Of a stretch of 19,770 bases of DNA, positions 6,507-14,264 are shown in pieces (position 1 is the stretch's first letter; every line of letters starts with the position of its first letter). The stretch covers positions 1-19,770 of the forward strand of contig DATLQD010000195.1 of NCBI GenBank assembly GCA_035535315.1, given 5' to 3'. The translations under genes were made by a program, and so were the position numbers. Under the pieces are notes generated by a model, which saw nothing but the letters and a program-made list of their open reading frames with translations, did no database searches and was not told where the DNA came from. Source of the DNA: DASQGA01 sp035535315 (GTDB lineage: Bacteria; Actinomycetota; Thermoleophilia; Gaiellales; Gaiellaceae).

Positions 6507-7627
6507 ACCGGCTCGAGCGGCAGGAGCTCGGAAAGCGGCGAATACTCGAGGCCGTGGGCCTCGGCAACGGCTTCGTATGTGACCTTGCCGTCCATCACGT
6601 TCACTCCCCGTGCGAGCGCGGGGTCGCGTGCGATCGCGTCGCGCACCCCATAGTCGGCAAGCGCCTCGGCGTACGGAAGGGTCACGTTCGTCAGCGCCTT
6701 GGTGGAGGTGACCGGCACGGCACCCGGCATGTTCGCGACGCAGTAGTGGACGATCCCGTCCACCTCGAAAATCGGGTCCGAGTGTGTGGTTGGATGCGAA
6801 GTCTCGAAGCATCCGCCCTGGTCGATCGCCACGTCCACGAGCACGGCACCCAGCTTCATCGAGCCCAGCATCGGACGCGAGATGAGCTTCGGCGCCACCG
6901 CACCCGGAATGAGGACGGCCCCGACCACGAGGTCGGCGTCGACGATGACCTCGTCGATCTGGAGCTGGTTCGACATCGCGAGCGTGATACGGCCGTCGAG
7001 CATCATCTCGAGGTCGCGCATGCGCTCCACGGACTTGTCTAGCACCCACACGTCCGCCTGCATGCCAACGGCGATCAGCGCTGCGTTGTACCCGACGATG
7101 CCTCCGCCCAGCACCACGACCTTCGCGGGAGGCACACCCGGGACTCCCCCGAGCAAGATCCCGCGGCCTCCCTGCGCCTTCTCGAGCGCCCAGGAGCCCA
7201 TCTGAGTCGCAAGCCGGCCGGCGACCTCGCTCATGGGCGCCAAGAGCGGAAGGCGGTGGTCCTGCGTCTCGACGGTCTCATAGGCGATGCAGGTTGCCCC
7301 ACTGTCGGTGAGAGCCTGCGTGAGCCGGTGGTCGGCGGCGAGATGGAGGTAAGTGAAGAGCACGAGGCCTTCGCGGAGGCGACCGTACTCCTCGGGGAGC
7401 GGCTCCTTGACCTTGAGGACCATGTCGGAGGCGTCCCAGACGTCGTCGACGGAGGTCATGCGCGCGCCCACTCTCTCATAGGCCGCGTCGGGGAAGGAGC
7501 TCCCGACCCCCGCGCTGGCCTCGAGGATCACTTCATGACCGCGCTGGACGAGCTCGCGGGCCCCGGCCGGCGTGAGCGCGACACGGTGCTCGTCGGGCTT
7601 GATCTCCTTCGCGACGCCGACCCTCAT
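6503..7627 (-). CDS. ald: Alanine dehydrogenase
   Basis: NAD-dependent reversible deamination of L-alanine to pyruvate and ammonia. Complete, 374 residues, the normal length. It starts MRVGVAKEIKPDEHRVALTP, with the conserved RVALTP stretch, and has KVKEPLPEEY, the catalytic region FTYLHLAAD (substrate Lys and His), the Rossmann motif VVVLGGGIVGYNAA, and the C-terminal blocks DVAIDQGGCFETS and HYCVANMPGAVPVTST. A further 36 in-frame codons upstream are rejected because they precede the universal MRVGVxKE start and lack family sequence. Upstream there is TATCGT, 10 nt before the ATG. The stop overlaps that of the convergent 46-aa ORF. It diverges from the LURP-like gene across 102 bp. Confidence 0.97.
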   Translation of the reverse strand: MRVGVAKEIKPDEHRVALTPAGARELVQRGHEVILEASAGVGSSFPDAAYERVGARMTSVDDVWDASDMVLKVKEPLPEEYGRLREGLVLFTYLHLAADHRLTQALTDSGATCIAYETVETQDHRLPLLAPMSEVAGRLATQMGSWALEKAQGGRGILLGGVPGVPPAKVVVLGGGIVGYNAALIAVGMQADVWVLDKSVERMRDLEMMLDGRITLAMSNQLQIDEVIVDADLVVGAVLIPGAVAPKLISRPMLGSMKLGAVLVDVAIDQGGCFETSHPTTHSDPIFEVDGIVHYCVANMPGAVPVTSTKALTNVTLPYAEALADYGVRDAIARDPALARGVNVMDGKVTYEAVAEAHGLEYSPLSELLPLEPV

Positions 7628-7637
7628 TGGCGCGCGA

Positions 7638-7643
7638 ACGATA
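7638..7643 (-). promoter_or_regulatory. Possible -10 box (TATCGT) for ald
   Basis: TATCGT on the minus strand, 10 nt before the ald ATG, inside the 102-bp ald/LURP spacer (7628-7729). I saw no operator-like inverted repeat in the rest of the spacer. Confidence 0.35.
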
Positions 7644-7716
7644 CCCGCATTGCCGCTGGCCATGCGGGCCAACGACGGCGCCCGCCCTCTCGACGCTCGG
7701 GCGCAATCCATCCCGC

Positions 7717-7722
7717 TAGTCT
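7717..7722 (+). promoter_or_regulatory. Putative -10 box (TAGTCT) for the LURP-like gene
   Basis: TAGTCT lies 7 nt before the GTG at 7730. It supports this GTG over the longer in-frame opening that starts inside ald on the opposite strand. Confidence 0.5.
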
Positions 7723-7729
7723 CCGCCGC

Positions 7730-8335
7730 GTGCACGCCTCACGCTTCGAGAACGACCGGTTCCTGGTCGAACAGCTGCTTAGGCCGATGGTGAACCTCTA
7801 CACGGTCTCGACGCTCGGCCCGGACGGCAAGTCCCCGGGCGAGACGGTCGCGTTTACGCGCCAGAAGCGGATGGCGCTCAAAGAGGACCTGCGGTTTTTC
7901 GCCGACGATTCGGAGACGGAGGAGCTCTTCCGGCTCAAGGCACGGCGGGTCGTGGAGATCGGGGGTCGTTACGACGTGGCGCTGCCCTCAGGCGAGCGGA
8001 TCGGCACCCTCGAAAAGCGTTTCAAGCAATCGCTGATCCGCTCCACGTGGACGATCCTCGACGCATCCGAGGACCAGATCGCCTGGGCCCGTGAGCGCAG
8101 CGCCGCCATCGCGATCGTTCGGCGGATCAAGGACCTCGTCCCGTACGGAGAGACGATCCCGATCCCATACCACTTCACCTTCCTTCGGGGAGAGCGCGAG
8201 ATCGGCGAGCTCACCCGGGTACTCGGCGTTCGGGACAACTACATCCTCGACCTGTCCCCCGACGCGGAGCGCGCACTCGACCGTCGGCTCGCGATCGCGC
8301 TCGCGATTGGGCTCGACGCCTTCCAGGCCCGCTAG
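7730..8335 (+). CDS. LURP-one-related / scramblase-like (tubby-like fold) protein
   Basis: 201 residues, no catalytic motif. The pattern of repeated beta-strand pairs resembles the LURP-one/YxjI/phospholipid-scramblase group: VAFTRQKRMALKEDLRFF, then RYDVALPSGERIGTLEKRF, STWTILDASEDQIAWARE, YHFTFLRGEREIGELTRV and a final helix DAERALDRRLAIALAIGLDAF, which resembles the buried C-terminal helix of tubby-like barrels. Such proteins may bind or sense membrane lipids; the function here is unknown. The frame is open far upstream over ald, but the GTG at 7730 has a TAGTCT box 7 nt before it and marks where plausible protein sequence starts. The stop shares CTAG with the convergent DUF3866 gene. The family assignment is from pattern memory only. 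Confidence 0.65.
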   Translation: MHASRFENDRFLVEQLLRPMVNLYTVSTLGPDGKSPGETVAFTRQKRMALKEDLRFFADDSETEELFRLKARRVVEIGGRYDVALPSGERIGTLEKRFKQSLIRSTWTILDASEDQIAWARERSAAIAIVRRIKDLVPYGETIPIPYHFTFLRGEREIGELTRVLGVRDNYILDLSPDAERALDRRLAIALAIGLDAFQAR

Positions 8336-9312
8336 CCCAGACGCTCGCGCGCGAGCCGTCCGGCGGCGAACGCGGCGGCGAAGAACCAGGGATCGTCGGC
8401 CGGTCCGCGCCCCATATGGAGGAGCGGCAGGCTCGCGCACGCCTCCTGCCAGCCGTCCACCGGCACGGGCACGGCCTCCTCGATCGGCGTCGGAGATCCC
8501 TCCGCCTCGGGCCAGGCGACGTCCACGGGCCCGGCGAGAGCCAGGACAGCTCGTAGGTGGTGCGAGACACCGTGGTGTCGCTCCCGCTGGTCCGCTCCGG
8601 AGATCCGGGCGACGAGGATCGGAGAGCCGCCAAGTGCCCGCGCAGTTGCCGCGGCGGTCGCGGCGGCCAGCCCGCCGTGTCCGAAGGTGCTCGCCGTGCC
8701 GACGATTCCGGGCCCGATCCCGCAGACGACGACATCGAAGCCTTCCTCGGCGCACCAGGCGAGCGCCGACGCGGGCGTGACGCAGGCCACGTCCCCGTCC
8801 ACGCAGGCTCCCACCGCCACGGTCGCCTCGAGCAGGCCGTGCCGCTTTAGTGCCCGCGCGGTGTCGGAGAGGGAGACAGGGAGCGCACCTCCCTCGAGCT
8901 GAACGAACGCGACGCTGGGTTTCGGCCCGATCCCTGCGCACACGGGCGCAAGCTGGCTGTGCAGCGAGCAGCAGACCACAGGGAGCTCGCCGAGCTGCTC
9001 CGTACCCGCGCCCTCCTCCTCCGCATGCCGCACGGAGTGTTGGAGGGATGTGTACGGAAGCTTCATCACGTGGGCGCCGGAGGCCGCATCGAGGCCAAGG
9101 CCGCGCGTGAGGTTGACGTGCAGGACGTCGAACCCGCCGGAGCCCAATCCGAGCTCGACCGCCTCCACGTTCACGACGACGTCGTCGCCAAGCCCGACCG
9201 GACCGGTCAGACGCGGATAGGCGATGCAGGGACGGCCGTCCACCTCGAGCCGGACCAGGCCTTCCACCCGCTCGCTGATCGCGGTGACGCTGCCGCGCCG
9301 GAGGCTAAGCAC
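8332..9312 (-). CDS. DUF3866 family protein
   Basis: Conserved protein of unknown function, 326 residues. It begins with a small beta domain (VTAISERVEGLVRLEVDGR...AYPRLTGPVGLGDDVVVNV), then FDVLHVNLTRGLGL and a central ALPVSLSDTARALK (143-156). A glycine-rich stretch VVCGIGPGIVGTASTFGHGG (195-214) resembles a nucleotide- or phosphate-binding loop but is not a known motif. No transmembrane helix is obvious. The GTG at 9312 overlaps the end of the M20 peptidase gene by 8 nt, indicating translational coupling, and the stop shares CTAG with the convergent LURP-like gene. It is the last gene of the long minus-strand cluster. I assign DUF3866 from remembered motif patterns. Confidence 0.78.
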   Translation of the reverse strand: MLSLRRGSVTAISERVEGLVRLEVDGRPCIAYPRLTGPVGLGDDVVVNVEAVELGLGSGGFDVLHVNLTRGLGLDAASGAHVMKLPYTSLQHSVRHAEEEGAGTEQLGELPVVCCSLHSQLAPVCAGIGPKPSVAFVQLEGGALPVSLSDTARALKRHGLLEATVAVGACVDGDVACVTPASALAWCAEEGFDVVVCGIGPGIVGTASTFGHGGLAAATAAATARALGGSPILVARISGADQRERHHGVSHHLRAVLALAGPVDVAWPEAEGSPTPIEEAVPVPVDGWQEACASLPLLHMGRGPADDPWFFAAAFAAGRLARERLG

Positions 9313-10423
9313 GCCGCGCCGCGTCGACGAGCTCGAGGGTCACGTCGACCATGCTCTCGAGGTCGGCGACCGCAATGTGCTCGTCGGCGCTGTGAATCCG
9401 GGTCATCCCGTTGGCGAGATTCGCACAGGGGATCCCCTGTGCGTTGAAGACGTTCGCGTCCGCGCCCCCGCCCGCCCGGATGCCCGACGGCGCGAAGCCG
9501 GCGCGCTCGAGCGCGCCGAATGCGAGCCTGACGGTCGGGTCGTCCGTCTCGAATCGGTAGCCGCGGTACTTCTCCTCGAGCGCGGTCTCGAGCTCGCACT
9601 CGGCGACCTCAGCCGCGAATGCGCAGGAGTCCACCATCTCCTGGACGACGCTCGCGACCTTCTTCTCGCTCTGGGAGCGCACCTCGGCGACGACTGCGCA
9701 GCGGTCAGGCACGATGTTTCTGGCGGTGCCGCCGTGGATCTCGCCCACGTTCGCCGTCGTTTCGTCGTCGATCCGGCCGAGCCTGAAGTCGGAGATCGCG
9801 CGCGCGGCGGCGAGGATCGCGGACCGTCCCTCCTCGGGGTGCATGCCCGCGTGTGCGGCTCGACCTTTGAAGACCACGTCGACGGCCGTCGAGTAGGGAG
9901 CCTGAACGACGACCTCGCCGATCGGGCCTGCGTGGTCGAACACGTAGCCGGTCCGGGCGGCAAGGTTCGAGGCGTCGAACGCTTTGGCCCCCTCGAGCCC
10001 GGTTTCCTCCTTCGGTGTGAAGAGAAGCTCGACACCGGCGTGCGGCCGTCCGGTCTCGACGATCCGCCTGGCGGCGTCGAGCATGACCGCGACGGCGGCC
10101 TTGTTGTCGGCACCGAGAATCGTGTTTCGGGCGTTCCGGACGAGCCCGTCCTCGACGACGGGCTCGATCGCGTCTGTTGCCGGCACCGTATCCAGGTGGG
10201 CGCAGAGGAAGATCGGGAGACCGCCGCCGTTCGTGGGCTCGAGCCGCGCGAGCATGTTCCCCATCGTCGACCCGATCCTGGTTCCGGCGTCGTCTTCCTG
10301 CACGGAGAGGCCGAGCTCGCTCAGGTAGCCGGCCACGCGATCGGCCACTTCGCGCTCCTCTCCCGGCGGGCTCGAGATCGCGGCGAGCCCCGTGAAGAGG
10401 GTCAGGACGTCGGGAAGCGCCAC
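9305..10423 (-). CDS. M20 family metallopeptidase, PepT-like
   Basis: Di-zinc exopeptidase related to peptidase T (M20B), probably cytosolic and acting on small peptides. Complete, 372 residues. Metal and catalytic residues are visible in family order: H76 and D78 in CAHLDTVPA, bridging D106 in GADNKAA, E139/E140 in PKEETGLEGA, D163 in VFDHAGP and H344 in TRIHSADEHI. The dimerisation lid domain runs from about 175 to 290, with GRAAHAGMHPEEGRSAI (187-203) carrying the conserved lid histidine. The GTG at 10423 is 18 nt after the pyrG stop; no good ribosome site is visible. It is followed by DUF3866 with an 8-nt overlap. Other M20 peptidases with different substrates are possible. Confidence 0.9.
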   Translation of the reverse strand: MALPDVLTLFTGLAAISSPPGEEREVADRVAGYLSELGLSVQEDDAGTRIGSTMGNMLARLEPTNGGGLPIFLCAHLDTVPATDAIEPVVEDGLVRNARNTILGADNKAAVAVMLDAARRIVETGRPHAGVELLFTPKEETGLEGAKAFDASNLAARTGYVFDHAGPIGEVVVQAPYSTAVDVVFKGRAAHAGMHPEEGRSAILAAARAISDFRLGRIDDETTANVGEIHGGTARNIVPDRCAVVAEVRSQSEKKVASVVQEMVDSCAFAAEVAECELETALEEKYRGYRFETDDPTVRLAFGALERAGFAPSGIRAGGGADANVFNAQGIPCANLANGMTRIHSADEHIAVADLESMVDVTLELVDAARRA

Positions 10424-10441
10424 CCAGTCAGGGTCGCAGAT

Positions 10442-12091
10442 CTAAGCGACGTTCGCCGTGACCGAGGCGGTCTCCGAGCGCCTGGCCCGCTCGAGCGCAG
10501 CTCCCACGAAGTCGCGGAAGAGCGGTGCGGGACGCGTCGGCCGGGACTTGAACTCGGGATGGAACTGACTTGCGACGAACCACGGGTGGTCGCGGAGCTC
10601 AACCACTTCGACGAGCCGGCCTTCCTGGTACGTCCCCGAGACAACCAGTCCCGCCTCGACGAGGCGTGGCCGGAAGTGGTTGTTGACCTCGTAGCGGTGC
10701 CGATGGCGCTCGTGCACGACGGGCTCGTCGTAGGCCGCCCAAGCACGTGTTCCTTCGACGAGGTCGACCGACTGGGCGCCGAGGCGCATCGTGCCACCCA
10801 AATCCTCGATCTCCTTCTGCTCGGGGAGCAGGTCGATCACGGGGAACGGCGTCTCCGGGTCCATCTCCGTGGAGTTGGCACCCTCGAGTCCGACGACATG
10901 GCGAGCGAAGTCCGAGACGGCCACGTGCATGCCGAGGCAGATGCCGAGGTACGGGATCTCCCGCTCCCGTGCCACCCGGCACGCGAGGATCTTCCCCTCC
11001 CAGCCACGTGATCCGAATCCACCGGGGACGAGGACGCCGTGTGAGCGCTCGAGCTCGGCCGCGGCCTCCTCCACGCTCATGCCCTCCGCGTCGACCCACC
11101 GGACCCGCACATTGGTCCCGTGGTGGATGCCCGCGTGCTTCAGCGCCTCATGCACCGAGAGGTACGCGTCTTGGAGCTTCACGTACTTCCCGACGAGCGC
11201 GATCTCGATCTCGCCGCGCCGCTGCCCGATCCGGGTTACGAGCTCGTCCCACTCCCCGAGGTCGGCCTCCCCATCCGGTAGGCCAAGCTTGTCGCAAACG
11301 AGCGCGTCGAGACCTTCCTCGCGCAGCCGCTGCGGCACGAGGTACACGTCGCTCACGTCCTCGTTCATGATCACGGCCTTCGAGTCGACGTCTGCGAAGA
11401 GCGCGATCTTCTCGCGGATTTCGTGCGAAAGGATCTCCGCGGAGCGGCAGACGACGATGTCCGGATGAATACCGATGCGGCGCAGCTCGTTCACCGAGTG
11501 CTGGGTCGGCTTCGTCTTTAGCTCGCCCGCGGTCTCGATGAAGGGCACGAAGGTCACGTGCAGGTAGAGAACGTTCTCCGCCCCAGCCTCCCGCCGAAAC
11601 TGGCGGATCGCCTCGAGAAACGGCAGCGACTCGATGTCTCCGACCGTCCCTCCGATCTCTGAGATGACCACATCGGCGTCGCTCGAGGCGCCGATGCGGC
11701 GGATCCGGTCCTTGATCTCGTTCGTGATGTGAGGGATCACCTGGACCGTCGAGCCCAGGTACTCACCCTTCCGTTCCTTCCGGATCACCGCGTACCAGAC
11801 CGACCCGGAGGTGTGGTTGGCATTCCGCGAGAGGTTCTCGTCGACGAAGCGCTCGTAGTGACCGATGTCGAGGTCGGTCTCGGCCCCATCCTCCGTCACG
11901 AAGACCTCACCGTGCTGGAAGGGGCTCATCGTCCCCGGATCGACGTTGATGTAAGGGTCGAACTTCTGAACCTGGACGTGGAGGCCGCGAGCTTTGAGGA
12001 GCCGACCCAGGGACGCTGCGGTGATGCCCTTCCCGAGAGACGAGACTACCCCTCCCGTCACGAAGACGTACTTCGTCGGGCGGCGTGCCAC
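10442..12091 (-). CDS. pyrG: CTP synthase
   Basis: ATP- and glutamine-dependent conversion of UTP to CTP, the last step of de novo pyrimidine nucleotide synthesis. Complete, 549 residues. The synthetase domain opens with KYVFVTGGVVSSLGKGITAA (P-loop) and KFDPYINVDPGTMSPFQHGE and contains SEIGGTVGDIESLPFLEA (144-161). The class I glutamine amidotransferase domain has GGFGSRGWEGK, the nucleophile Cys385 in GICLGMH, and the catalytic pair His511/Glu513 in SQFHPEF. The GTG start is supported by a strong GAGGTGA ribosome site 7 nt upstream that overlaps the stop of the preceding gene. In mycobacteria pyrG likewise follows the steB/mctB gene; here a glycosyltransferase fusion gene lies between them. 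Confidence 0.98.
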   Translation of the reverse strand: MARRPTKYVFVTGGVVSSLGKGITAASLGRLLKARGLHVQVQKFDPYINVDPGTMSPFQHGEVFVTEDGAETDLDIGHYERFVDENLSRNANHTSGSVWYAVIRKERKGEYLGSTVQVIPHITNEIKDRIRRIGASSDADVVISEIGGTVGDIESLPFLEAIRQFRREAGAENVLYLHVTFVPFIETAGELKTKPTQHSVNELRRIGIHPDIVVCRSAEILSHEIREKIALFADVDSKAVIMNEDVSDVYLVPQRLREEGLDALVCDKLGLPDGEADLGEWDELVTRIGQRRGEIEIALVGKYVKLQDAYLSVHEALKHAGIHHGTNVRVRWVDAEGMSVEEAAAELERSHGVLVPGGFGSRGWEGKILACRVAREREIPYLGICLGMHVAVSDFARHVVGLEGANSTEMDPETPFPVIDLLPEQKEIEDLGGTMRLGAQSVDLVEGTRAWAAYDEPVVHERHRHRYEVNNHFRPRLVEAGLVVSGTYQEGRLVEVVELRDHPWFVASQFHPEFKSRPTRPAPLFRDFVGAALERARRSETASVTANVA

Positions 12092-12098
12092 TACAGGC

Positions 12099-12105
12099 TC
12101 ACCTC
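12099..12105 (-). promoter_or_regulatory. Shine-Dalgarno site of pyrG
   Basis: GAGGTGA on the minus strand, 7 nt before the pyrG GTG; its TGA is the stop codon of the preceding gene. It shows that the organism uses Shine-Dalgarno initiation inside operons alongside the apparent leaderless starts. Confidence 0.7.
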
Positions 12106-13370
12106 GGTCTCCCGAGCCGGTCTATGCGCGCGAGCCAGGGTGTCGACTCGATCAGCTTCCCGAGAGATCGCCGTTCGCCGAGGACGTTCAGCGCGGCGAG
12201 CAATGCGATCGCCGGCCAGAGCGCTCGTCCTCGAAGCGAGGCCACGAGGCTCAAGCCTAGCACGGCCCCGAGGGCGTTCGATCCTGCGTCTCCGAGCATC
12301 ATCCTCTCGCGCAGATCGTAGGGAACGAGCAGGACGGCCATGAGCGAGTAGCCCCCCTCCGGCATTCCTCGGAAGAGGCTGACGCCGAGGAAAGCCTTGA
12401 GAGCCCGGCCGGGTTTCGTGTCCAGCTGATTGAGGGCGTTGGCCGAGAGGCCGACGAGCAATGCTCCGCGCAGGGAGCGAGTCGCGACGGCCGCGACGGC
12501 GGGGATACCGACGAGCTTCAGGACGCCGGTCGTCCTCCCTTCGCGCAGGTGTCCTGCGACGCCTCGCTCGGGGCCGCTCCAGAGGTCGTCCGCGAGGCCG
12601 ATGGCTGCGATCGCGGCGACTGCGACCCCGGTCCGCCTCGGAGCCCAGAGGCCGGGGAGAGCGACGGCCCAGCCGAGGAGCGGTAAGCGGACACCGCGAT
12701 GGTTGATGCCGAGAGGGCCGGCCGAAAGGACCGCGTCAACGAGTTGGCGACCCCGATGCGCGAACCCGACCGCGTCCCGCCCGGTCGCCCGATGCTCGAG
12801 GTCGAGTGGGATCTCCTCGAGGCGGAGGCCCGCGCGGAGTGCGTCGATCGTCATCCGCGTCTCGCAGCCGAACCCGCCGGCGACCGGGAAGCACGCGATC
12901 CGGGCCCGCTCTCCCACGAAGCGCTGGCCGGAGAGCGGCTCCTGTGGGCGAAAGCCGGTCCGGAGGTGGATAAGGCTGCGCGCGACGCGCTTGGCGATTC
13001 CGAAGCCCCCGCCGACCGGGTGCTTGAAGACGGCGACCGCGAGGTCGGCGTTGCTCTCGGCGAGCGGCGCCAGCGATCCGCGCAGGTCCGCGTCGCAGAG
13101 CAGCAGCGCGCCCTGCGGTGCGGCACGCTCACCGGCCGACAGGGCTTCCCCTTTTCCAGGGCGGTTCAGCCGGATCACGACCGCTCCCGCCTTCTCCGCC
13201 CGCTCGGCCGTCTCGTCAGTCGAGGCTCCGACCACCACGATCACCTCGGCGGAGGGAAAGTCCTTCCGAAGCTGCGCGACCGTGTCGCCGATCCCGCTCT
13301 CCTCGTTCCTCGCCGCAACGAGGACGCTCGAGACGGAGCTAGCCGCCAATCGGCTGCACGGGGACTGCAT
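12099..13370 (-). CDS. Fusion of GT2 glycosyltransferase and short MraY/WecA-like transferase
   Basis: 423 residues, two parts. Residues 14-212 look like a GT-A glycosyltransferase of family 2: SSVLVAARNEESGI, VVVGASTDET, the metal-binding DAD at 93-95, EPLSGQRFV, and GGFGCETRMTIDALRAGLRL. Residues 213-423 look like a polyprenyl-phosphate sugar-1-phosphate transferase (GT4, MraY/WecA) lacking the first helix: NHRGVRLPLLG (223-233), the Asp pair in GLADDLW (261-262), NALNQLDTKPGRALK (311-325) and GDAGSNALG (360-368), with about six or seven membrane helices. The His-rich cytoplasmic loop of true MraY/WecA is not visible. A role in lipid-linked glycan assembly is inferred. The ATG overlaps steB by 32 nt; a TTG at 13349 would reduce this to 11 nt. 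Catalytic activity of either half is unproven. Confidence 0.82.
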   Translation of the reverse strand: MQSPCSRLAASSVSSVLVAARNEESGIGDTVAQLRKDFPSAEVIVVVGASTDETAERAEKAGAVVIRLNRPGKGEALSAGERAAPQGALLLCDADLRGSLAPLAESNADLAVAVFKHPVGGGFGIAKRVARSLIHLRTGFRPQEPLSGQRFVGERARIACFPVAGGFGCETRMTIDALRAGLRLEEIPLDLEHRATGRDAVGFAHRGRQLVDAVLSAGPLGINHRGVRLPLLGWAVALPGLWAPRRTGVAVAAIAAIGLADDLWSGPERGVAGHLREGRTTGVLKLVGIPAVAAVATRSLRGALLVGLSANALNQLDTKPGRALKAFLGVSLFRGMPEGGYSLMAVLLVPYDLRERMMLGDAGSNALGAVLGLSLVASLRGRALWPAIALLAALNVLGERRSLGKLIESTPWLARIDRLGRPR

Positions 13371-14250
13371 CGACCGGCGGAACGACTCCGTCGCTGGCGG
13401 TGTCCTTCACGCCGTAGTTCCCGGGCTCGCCTCCGCCCAGGAGGAGCGCGAGCGCCAGCCGCCCCCCGGGGAGGTCGAGGTCGTCGACGCTCGAGATGCC
13501 TGAGTCGTTGAAGACCGGAACGGCAGAAGTCCCTGGCTCGACGTCGGAGGTCTCCACCCCAACGACCGGTAGCGAGGCCGATTGCAGGCCCTGCAGAACT
13601 CCCTCGACGAAGGCTTCGCTTGCACGCTCGGAGGCGGTCGAGCCGTCCTCGGAGTCGGGAACCCACGAGCGGACAACGATCGCGCCGTCGACAGCCGGGA
13701 TTGTCGTTCCAGACCGCTCCTCGACCAGCTCGCTCGAGACGTCGTCGAGCAACGGCGTGTCCCCTTCCTCCATCAGCTCTTTGCCGAGAGCGCGGCCGAG
13801 CGCCAGCGGGTCGCCCGCGTACTCCGACAAACTCTCTCTGGACTCGAGGAAGTCGGTCAGGGCGACCGGGTCGATGGGCATCTCGAAGGCAAAGAGCCTG
13901 ACCGGTGTCCCATCCGCGTCTGCCAGCGCTTTCTCGATCGCAGAGCGGAGCTCGCCGTCGACCCGGCCGAGAAACACGATCGCGTACCCGCGGTCCACCA
14001 GCCGGTTCTCCATCAGAGCCGGGTAGGCGTCGTTGATCAGATCCTCCGAATCCTGGAGCCTCTCCTGCTCGCTCGACCCCCGTTCGCGCTCCGCGTCCAG
14101 CTGGGACTCGAGCTCGGCGATCCTGCCTGCGCTCAGGGAATCCTCGGCACCGCGGATCTTTCCCGACAGCGCGACACCCAGGATGATCCCGACGGCGAGC
14201 GCGAGAAAGACCGCCGCGAGCGAAGCGACGTGATAGCGGAGATCGAACAT
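13339..14250 (-). CDS. steB: SteB/MctB family envelope protein (DUF3186, 'copper transporter')
   Basis: 303 residues. MFDLRYHVASLAAVFLALAVGI is the hallmark start of the family, giving one membrane helix at about 8-30. A coiled-coil region rich in Glu/Gln follows (about 36-75), then an extracytoplasmic domain that ends in the signature GGGEPGNYGVKDTASDGVVPP (272-292). The Mycobacterium homologue MctB was described as a copper-homeostasis outer-membrane channel protein; in Corynebacterium glutamicum SteB partners SteA at the division septum. The single N-terminal helix and coiled coil fit the septal role better, but that is inference. The ATG directly follows the stop of a 54-aa ORF (TAGATG) and lies inside an 18-bp perfect palindrome. 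Its 3' end overlaps the glycosyltransferase gene. Confidence 0.9.
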   Translation of the reverse strand: MFDLRYHVASLAAVFLALAVGIILGVALSGKIRGAEDSLSAGRIAELESQLDAERERGSSEQERLQDSEDLINDAYPALMENRLVDRGYAIVFLGRVDGELRSAIEKALADADGTPVRLFAFEMPIDPVALTDFLESRESLSEYAGDPLALGRALGKELMEEGDTPLLDDVSSELVEERSGTTIPAVDGAIVVRSWVPDSEDGSTASERASEAFVEGVLQGLQSASLPVVGVETSDVEPGTSAVPVFNDSGISSVDDLDLPGGRLALALLLGGGEPGNYGVKDTASDGVVPPVDAVPVQPIGG

Positions 14251-14253
14251 CTA
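14241..14253. repeat. 13-bp direct repeat, copy 1 (steB start)
   Basis: GATCGAACATCTA, on the minus strand TAGATGTTCGATC: a stop codon followed by ATG TTC GAT. The identical 13-mer occurs exactly 165 bp away at 14406-14418. Confidence 0.9.
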
Positions 14254-14264
14254 GATGTTCGGTC
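14241..14264. repeat. Palindrome centred on the steB start
   Basis: CGAACATCTAGATGTTCG (14244-14261) is a perfect 18-bp palindrome; with the flanks it extends to 24 bp with a single mismatched pair. It contains the steB ATG and the preceding TAG stop on the minus strand. It could fold in mRNA and hide the start codon, or be a protein-binding site. Confidence 0.75.

Noticed and set aside
5342..7042. 566-residue open frame on the plus strand
   Set aside because: Antiparallel to deoB and ald with Arg/Val/Asp-rich low-complexity translation; no motif.
7256..7729. 158-codon upstream extension of the LURP-like gene
   Set aside because: It overlaps ald antisense, lacks domain sequence, and the TAGTCT box before GTG 7730 marks the likely start.
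7628..7735. 36-codon upstream extension of ald
   Set aside because: Alanine dehydrogenases begin at MRVGVxKE; the extension has no family counterpart and occupies the promoter region.
9224..11011. 595-residue open frame on the plus strand
   Set aside because: Antiparallel to the M20 peptidase and pyrG, both certain; composition of a shadow frame.
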